A stretch of DNA of 11,613 nt from an uncultured Lachnospiraceae bacterium. Its GTDB lineage: Bacteria > Bacillota > Clostridia > Lachnospirales > Lachnospiraceae. Below, one piece after another: positions 7,693-11,613 of the stretch. The stretch lies in contig CAJUIM010000117.1 of NCBI GenBank assembly GCA_910586275.1, positions 1-11,613 on the forward strand. The letters are read 5' to 3'. The position numbers and the translations under genes are program-made. The notes under the pieces were generated by a model. It did not search any database, was not told the origin of the DNA, and was given only the letters and a program-made list of their open reading frames with translations. The stretch's first letter is position 1. Every line of letters begins with the position of its first letter.

Positions 7693-8796
7693 ATGATGCC
7701 GACAAGAGAGGAAGCGGAAGCACTTTTAAGGGAAGCGGAAAAATGCAATCCGGGGCCGTGGGGCAATCACAGCCGGGTAGCCGCACATTGTGCAGAGAGG
7801 ATTGCACAGGAGTGCGGCGATATGGATGCGGATAAGGCGTATATATTGGGGCTGCTGCATGATATCGGAAGGAAATTCGGAGTAAGGCATCTGGGCCATG
7901 TGTCCGACGGGTATTCGTATATGATGTCTTTGGGATATGATGAGGCGGCAAAAATATGCCTGACTCATTCCTTTCAGTCCAAGGTTCTGACGGAATATAT
8001 CGGAAAGTTCGATACGACGGAGGAAGAACTGAAAATGATTCAGGATGGGTTGGAAACCGTTGCTTTGGATGAATATGACAGGCTGATTCAGTTATGCGAT
8101 TCCATGGCAGGGGCAGAAGGCGTGCTGGATATGGAAGAGCGGATGGGGGATGTGAAGCGCAGGTATGGTGCATACCCACAGGATAAGTGGGATTTTAATC
8201 TGGGTTTAAAGAGAAGTTTTGAGGAAAAAATGGGCCGGGATATTTACGATGTGGTAGAGAAGGATACTTTCTGCATCGGAGCCGACGTAAAAAAACAGGC
8301 TGAGTTCTTTTATCAAAATGCCAATGCGCCGGTACCTAATCGCCCCAATTTGGTGGGAGTCACCGTATTGATTGAATTTAAGAACAAACTGCTTCTGGAA
8401 CATAGGGCGGACAGTGAACGGTGGGCAGTAATCGGAGGGAGCCTTCGGGCGGACGAGAGTTTTCTGGATTGTGCGCTTCGGGAGACAATGGAAGAAACAG
8501 GGATTGCATTGGCAAGGGATATGGTCGGGCCATATAAGCTGTACGATGATCCGTCTATTATAATCAGCTATCCGGACGGGAATGTCTTCCGGTCCATTAT
8601 GATGGTATACCGGACGAAACTGCAGGAACTGCCGAAACTGTCATGCAGCAAGGAATCAAGGGAACTGCGTTTTTTTACGAAAGAGGAATTATCGGACATT
8701 CCCATTGTGGAGACACATATTCCGATTTTGCAGGATTATCTGGAAAGCAATGTCATTCACTTAAGCTGCAGCCAGTGTCAGGAACGATGTTTTTAA
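7693..8796 (+). CDS. HD-domain and Nudix hydrolase fusion protein
   Basis: 367 aa from ATG 7693, chosen because AGGAG at 7677-7681 sits 11 bases upstream. The in-frame GTG at 7681 would add four residues but overlaps that ribosome site. Residues about 15-190 form an HD phosphohydrolase domain: H26, the H56-D57 pair in LLHDIGR and D136 in LCDSM are the expected metal ligands. Residues about 221-306 form a Nudix domain with a full Nudix box at 249-271 (G249, E255, R263-E264, E267-E268, G270; Thr at the first hydrophobic position). The HD half resembles small stand-alone phosphohydrolases and the Nudix half cleaves nucleoside-diphosphate-linked compounds in known members, so I infer a soluble nucleotide hydrolase that may process one substrate in two steps. 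The substrate cannot be read from sequence. The extreme C terminus carries CxxCxxxC (C359, C362, C366), unusual for a Nudix tail and possibly a metal site. It is a single-gene unit convergent with the next gene. Confidence 0.88.
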   Translation: MMPTREEAEALLREAEKCNPGPWGNHSRVAAHCAERIAQECGDMDADKAYILGLLHDIGRKFGVRHLGHVSDGYSYMMSLGYDEAAKICLTHSFQSKVLTEYIGKFDTTEEELKMIQDGLETVALDEYDRLIQLCDSMAGAEGVLDMEERMGDVKRRYGAYPQDKWDFNLGLKRSFEEKMGRDIYDVVEKDTFCIGADVKKQAEFFYQNANAPVPNRPNLVGVTVLIEFKNKLLLEHRADSERWAVIGGSLRADESFLDCALRETMEETGIALARDMVGPYKLYDDPSIIISYPDGNVFRSIMMVYRTKLQELPKLSCSKESRELRFFTKEELSDIPIVETHIPILQDYLESNVIHLSCSQCQERCF

Positions 8797-8870
8797 CTCG
8801 GACCTTCGAAAAACGCCGGTTATGCTGCGGAAACGGCAGGGAGGCCGGGCATAAATAGAAAGTGAGGCAT

Positions 8871-8921
8871 ATCATTCCCGATGGGGAAGTGATGAGGGAT
8901 GCCGCTGCACGGCGGCATCCC
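8871..8921. terminator. Two hairpins between convergent genes
   Basis: The first stem is ATCATTCCC (8871-8879) with GGGAAGTGAT (8884-8893), with one bulged base. The second is perfect: GGGATGCCGC (8896-8905) with GCGGCATCCC (8912-8921) around a 6-base loop. They fill the gap between the ends of the plus-strand HD-Nudix gene (8796) and the minus-strand gene (8958). Position suggests a shared bidirectional terminator, but neither side has a T-run directly after the stem; the nearest on the plus strand is TTTTTT around 8944-8949. Confidence 0.5.
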
Positions 8922-8957
8922 GGTAGTAGCTTAAAGTCAGAAGTTTTTTGTACCGTC

Positions 8958-9983
8958 TCAGAACCGGTCTGTCATAATAGACAATGTTTCGGCAATAGAA
9001 GTTTCTATCGCAAATGTATTGATTGCATTTATGTCGTTTCCGCGCTCGTTTTTCAAGACTAATTCCACTTTACACATATTATAAAGCAAGCCTACAAGAA
9101 GCACCGTATTTTCCGTTACTTTTTTCTCTTCTTCCGTAAAACTATCCCAGTTCTTATGTCCAAGCAGCGTCACTATGCTTGTAAGGCCGTTTAAATGCTT
9201 CTGGTAAACGGAATTTACAGAAGACAGAATATCATAATATCGATTGGATGTGCTTCTGAGCCTTGCCAGATAGTTGCAGGTTTTATTGATTTTTTCTTCC
9301 GCCTTTAACATCTGCGCCTGCGCTTCATCCGCTTTGTCGGACAGCTTTTCGCCCGTAAAATTAAAGATGATGCCGCCGACCAATAAACCGACACCTAATG
9401 TGGCCGCTCCTAAAACAGTTGTTCCGAGAGCAATTCCGCCTCCGCCGGCAGCAATGGCTCCTCCGCCCAGAGCAGCTAATGTAGCATTTGTCAATGCCGC
9501 GCCGCTCAAGGAAGCGATGGCAGTCCCTGTAGAAGCGGTTCCTAATGCCATGACGGCAGCAGTGGTTGCTCCGGCAGCCGCAAATCCGCCGGCAGCGCCT
9601 AGGCCGGCACCGCCTAAGCCCCCGAGAAGCATACCTGCGCCGATCGATACTTGTTTTAATTTTTCCCCGTCATATTGCGGTAATGTAATTCCGTTTTTTG
9701 AATAGCTTTCAAATATGGGTCTGTTTTTGATTTGTTCGAATACATCGGAAAACCGATTAAAACTCTCCAATATTTCCAATTCCAGCGTTCCCAGCCTGTC
9801 CATATCTTCACTGGTGGCTATATTCGCTTTCTCAAATTTTTTAAGATTTCTTTCATGCTGCTTTTTTGCTGATTCCATGGTATCGTTTGCTTCTTTTATC
9901 TTTAAGGCTCCATGTACCCCTGAACCGATTCCGATAGTTCCGGCAATCACAGCCCCGACTCCTAAAATCAATGGTAACGGCAT
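8958..9983 (-). CDS. Gly/Ala-rich membrane protein with flanking coiled coils, function unknown
   Basis: 341 aa; the ATG has AGGAGG nine bases upstream. A hydrophobic N-terminal helix (3-26) is followed by a charged, heptad-like helical stretch (27-92). A 97-residue Gly/Ala-rich hydrophobic centre (about 112-208) has many small-xxx-small spacings (GAGMLLGGLGGAGLGAAGG and similar), enough for several packed membrane helices. A second helical stretch follows (210-265) and then a mixed C-terminal domain (266-341). There is no signal-peptidase site. The long helix, hydrophobic hairpin, long helix layout recalls alpha-helical membrane-inserting proteins in general, but I recognise no specific family and no catalytic motif. 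It is last in a minus-strand operon, with its start four bases after the stop of the small cysteine-cluster remnant, and is probably made with the 434-aa membrane protein as its partner. Confidence 0.75.
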   Translation of the reverse strand: MPLPLILGVGAVIAGTIGIGSGVHGALKIKEANDTMESAKKQHERNLKKFEKANIATSEDMDRLGTLELEILESFNRFSDVFEQIKNRPIFESYSKNGITLPQYDGEKLKQVSIGAGMLLGGLGGAGLGAAGGFAAAGATTAAVMALGTASTGTAIASLSGAALTNATLAALGGGAIAAGGGGIALGTTVLGAATLGVGLLVGGIIFNFTGEKLSDKADEAQAQMLKAEEKINKTCNYLARLRSTSNRYYDILSSVNSVYQKHLNGLTSIVTLLGHKNWDSFTEEEKKVTENTVLLVGLLYNMCKVELVLKNERGNDINAINTFAIETSIAETLSIMTDRF

Positions 9984-9986
9984 ACT

Positions 9987-10079
9987 TTATTCCCTCCTCT
10001 TAAGTTTTAATTTAATAACGGTCTTTGGCGACAGATCTAAATTTCTGCAGCATTCGCCGCAGCTATCACACGCAAACAT
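9987..10079 (-). pseudogene. 30-codon remnant (or mini-gene) of a YkgJ-type CxxCxxCC cysteine-cluster protein
   Basis: Its ATG overlaps the TAA stop of the upstream gene by one base (TAATG), a classic translational-coupling arrangement. Its own TAA ends three bases before the next gene's ATG, and the AGGAGG used by that gene lies in its last codons. The start reads MFACDSCGECCRNLDLSP, which fits the N terminus of the YkgJ family (putative zinc- or iron-binding, motif CxxCxxCC). Family members are usually about 80 residues or longer and continue with more cysteines; here the reading passes straight into a Lys/Arg-rich tail ending KLKRRE. The simplest reading is an in-frame internal deletion that left the ends and the coupling signals. 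A genuine micro-protein carrying one metal-binding knuckle is the alternative. The open frame is certain; its expression is not. Confidence 0.65.
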
Positions 10080-11383
10080 TATCGGAACTCCAATACGGAA
10101 GAACTGTCATTCATAAAATCATCGAAGCTGCCGCTGTAAGGAAGCGGAATGCCAAGTGCTTGATATTCGTTGATCAATATGATGTTCAAATCCTCCTCAC
10201 TGCTTGTCTTTTCCATCATCGCCGCTAATTTGTTATATTGTTGGGTTTCACTCCGGAATCTTTCGTAATCAATCTGCGCAAGCTGCGACAAGTATAAAGA
10301 CAATGCTTCGTTTATTCTTATATAGGCATCCAGCTGTTTCTGAAGCGGAAAACTTATTCCCAATCGTATGCAGACTTCCCTGAATACAAGTGAAACCAGG
10401 CGGAACCAAGCCACAATATTTAACCTTAAAAAGAAATTCACCCAATTGCCGCCGGAACGGATGGCAGCGTCCGCACCGTCCATAAGGCAAAGCGTCCCAT
10501 CTCCGATAATCAGCATAATACGCAAATCATCGTGTTTTTTGGTCGGTATACATTCGGCAAGCGGTTTTTTATGATAGAAATAATGTTTCATGGCCCACAG
10601 CAGCTTTATGAGCAGATCGCACAATACTACCGGTATGGCCATTGTAAGCCCGAATCTGGCATCATACCCTTTTTGGAAGACTTTAGTGGCAACAGTTGCC
10701 AACGTATTTCTGTCTTCACCAACTTGAAAATTTCCGAAATCACATAATAGAAACAATTCATAAAACGGGATTACAATACCGCTGCCTCTTCCCGAACTTC
10801 CGGAACTGCCCGCCACATCCGACATAATATGCCCAAGCCAGTTGGCGGCGCCGCAGAATAATTTGGAGATAAAATTATGGCCTTGCAGTTCAAAAGTATC
10901 TGTCTGAATGGTAATAAGCTGTCCATTGCTTAAAAACGAAGCAGTGGATGTAAATTGGTTGAGTATGGAAAAGAATAATCCGATGATATCAGGAGAATGC
11001 CCTAACGACTTCATATGATGATTTTTTGTGGACATATCAAAAATTCCGCCGACATCAGCCCCATGCCGGTGGTCATAATTGACCGGGAATTTTTTCTCTA
11101 AAAATCCGATTGCGCTGGCAATGCTGTTTTCTTTTCCGGCTCTTGGAGACCAGCCGCAGAACTTTGCAAATACCATTACTGCTTTGTCAACCTGTGCGTC
11201 TGTCCAAGTCTGAAGTTTACTGTCGCCGGGAGAACCCACCAAGAAAATATCAATTAGTCCGGCAACCGCACCACAGCCAACCGCTGTCAGATAATCGTAT
11301 TTATCGCATTTATCATGATAAAAAACAGCTTTCAGATTCTTTTCGTCACGAACCGTACTGATGTCAAATTCTTCCATGCCCAT
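10079..11383 (-). CDS. Histidine-rich multi-pass membrane protein, possible YdjM-like metal-dependent hydrolase
   Basis: 434 aa; ATG 11383 has AAGGA ten bases upstream (a second ATG six bases later is less well placed). Hydrophobic segments are near 33-50, 131-150, 202-215, 245-265 and 315-337, so it is probably an inner-membrane protein. Conserved-looking polar clusters are DHRHGAD (104-110), NHHMKSLGHSPD (121-132) and NWLGHIMSD (181-189). The order, an HHxxxxxHS block followed by a GHxxSD block next to hydrophobic helices, resembles the HRGxTHS and SHxxxD blocks of YdjM/DUF457-type membrane hydrolases, and faintly zinc-dependent phospholipase C. That is inference from spacing only; spacing and flanks differ enough that it may be a family of its own. 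A Gly/Ser-rich stretch (192-202) follows. It leads a minus-strand operon with the YkgJ-like remnant and the Gly/Ala-rich protein, from a strong promoter 69 bases upstream. Confidence 0.72.
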   Translation of the reverse strand: MGMEEFDISTVRDEKNLKAVFYHDKCDKYDYLTAVGCGAVAGLIDIFLVGSPGDSKLQTWTDAQVDKAVMVFAKFCGWSPRAGKENSIASAIGFLEKKFPVNYDHRHGADVGGIFDMSTKNHHMKSLGHSPDIIGLFFSILNQFTSTASFLSNGQLITIQTDTFELQGHNFISKLFCGAANWLGHIMSDVAGSSGSSGRGSGIVIPFYELFLLCDFGNFQVGEDRNTLATVATKVFQKGYDARFGLTMAIPVVLCDLLIKLLWAMKHYFYHKKPLAECIPTKKHDDLRIMLIIGDGTLCLMDGADAAIRSGGNWVNFFLRLNIVAWFRLVSLVFREVCIRLGISFPLQKQLDAYIRINEALSLYLSQLAQIDYERFRSETQQYNKLAAMMEKTSSEEDLNIILINEYQALGIPLPYSGSFDDFMNDSSSVLEFR

Positions 11384-11451
11384 AGATTTTTGTTCCTTAT
11401 GATCTGCAACTCCGCGTTATAAACTTACGCTTTGTCTTATTGTGTGCTTTC

Positions 11452-11480
11452 ATTTTATTCTTATAACTAAGCTTTGTCAA
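11452..11480 (-). promoter_or_regulatory. Near-consensus promoter for the minus-strand membrane operon
   Basis: Read on the minus strand: a perfect TTGACA (11480-11475), a 17-base spacer and TAAAAT (11457-11452, five of six). The predicted start is near 11445, giving a leader of about 60 bases before ATG 11383. It lies 30 bases inside the right-hand inverted repeat. The strength of the match suggests constitutive expression unless a repressor acts. The leader at 11384-11445 shows no clear hairpin. Confidence 0.8.
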
Positions 11481-11510
11481 GGCATTCCCTCAGAGCGAAT
11501 CTGAAAATTC

Positions 11511-11613
11511 GTAACAGTTCAGCCTGAATGTAATGTTGGGAGGCGGACGCCCGTGCGTGAGTTTTTTTAGTGGCCGGCAGCAGCGGAACTGCCTGTCCCG
11601 GTTTTCCGTGCGC
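11511..11613 (-). repeat. Right arm of long imperfect inverted repeat flanking the window
   Basis: The reverse complement matches 16-117. The internal stem here is GGCAG with CTGCC (11576-11593). At one pair position the left copy has G-C (39 and 50) and this copy A-T, and the adjacent position is a C/C mismatch on the left but a G-C pair here. Pairs further out are partly lost, so conservation of the structure is mixed. The run of seven A (left) or T (right) and the inner palindromic core are kept. The repeat reaches the end of the window, so its outer edge is not visible. Confidence 0.8.

Noticed and set aside
9274..10116. Plus-strand open frames of 143 and 133 aa opposite the Gly/Ala-rich gene
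   Set aside because: They are Pro/Ala-rich complements of Gly/Ala codons without good ribosome sites; the minus-strand gene has a strong one.
16..11613. Composite transposon or integron with the long inverted repeats as ends
   Set aside because: No transposase, integrase, resolvase or target-site duplication can be seen, and the outer edges are cut off by the window.

Overview
The window reads as a chromosomal accessory segment of a gut-type Clostridia, most likely Lachnospiraceae. This rests on moderate GC, AGGAG-type ribosome sites, Gram-positive secretion and anchoring signals, a dockerin/cohesin-like pair and a large mucin-protease-type M60 protein. No rRNA, tRNA, CRISPR, transposase or recombinase was seen, so the taxon is inferred.

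Layout. Bases 16-117 and 11511-11613 form an imperfect inverted repeat of about 102 bp (roughly 83% identical by eye) that encloses all five large genes. Bases 113-399 are a structured upstream region with a dyad, two overlapping extended -10 promoters and two hairpins. It drives a plus-strand pair: a 1954-aa secreted zinc metallopeptidase of the M60-like family with an internal dockerin (400-6264), and 10 bases later a 368-aa membrane-anchored protein with a cohesin-like ectodomain (6275-7381). I infer that the second protein holds the first at the cell surface, a miniature cellulosome-like arrangement for glycoprotein or mucin breakdown.

After a hairpin and a good separate promoter comes a plus-strand HD-Nudix fusion enzyme (7693-8796), probably acting on nucleotides. 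It converges on a minus-strand operon read from 11383 down to 8958. That operon encodes a 434-aa histidine-rich membrane protein, a 30-codon remnant of a YkgJ-type cysteine-cluster gene that starts inside the preceding stop codon, and a 341-aa Gly/Ala-rich membrane protein flanked by predicted coiled coils. A near-consensus promoter for this operon lies just inside the right-hand inverted repeat.

Two parts are most worth following up. One is the protease-dockerin/cohesin-anchor pair. The other is the uncharacterised minus-strand membrane operon, whose middle gene seems to have collapsed to a CxxCxxCC stub. All functional calls are from motif reading; no database search was possible.
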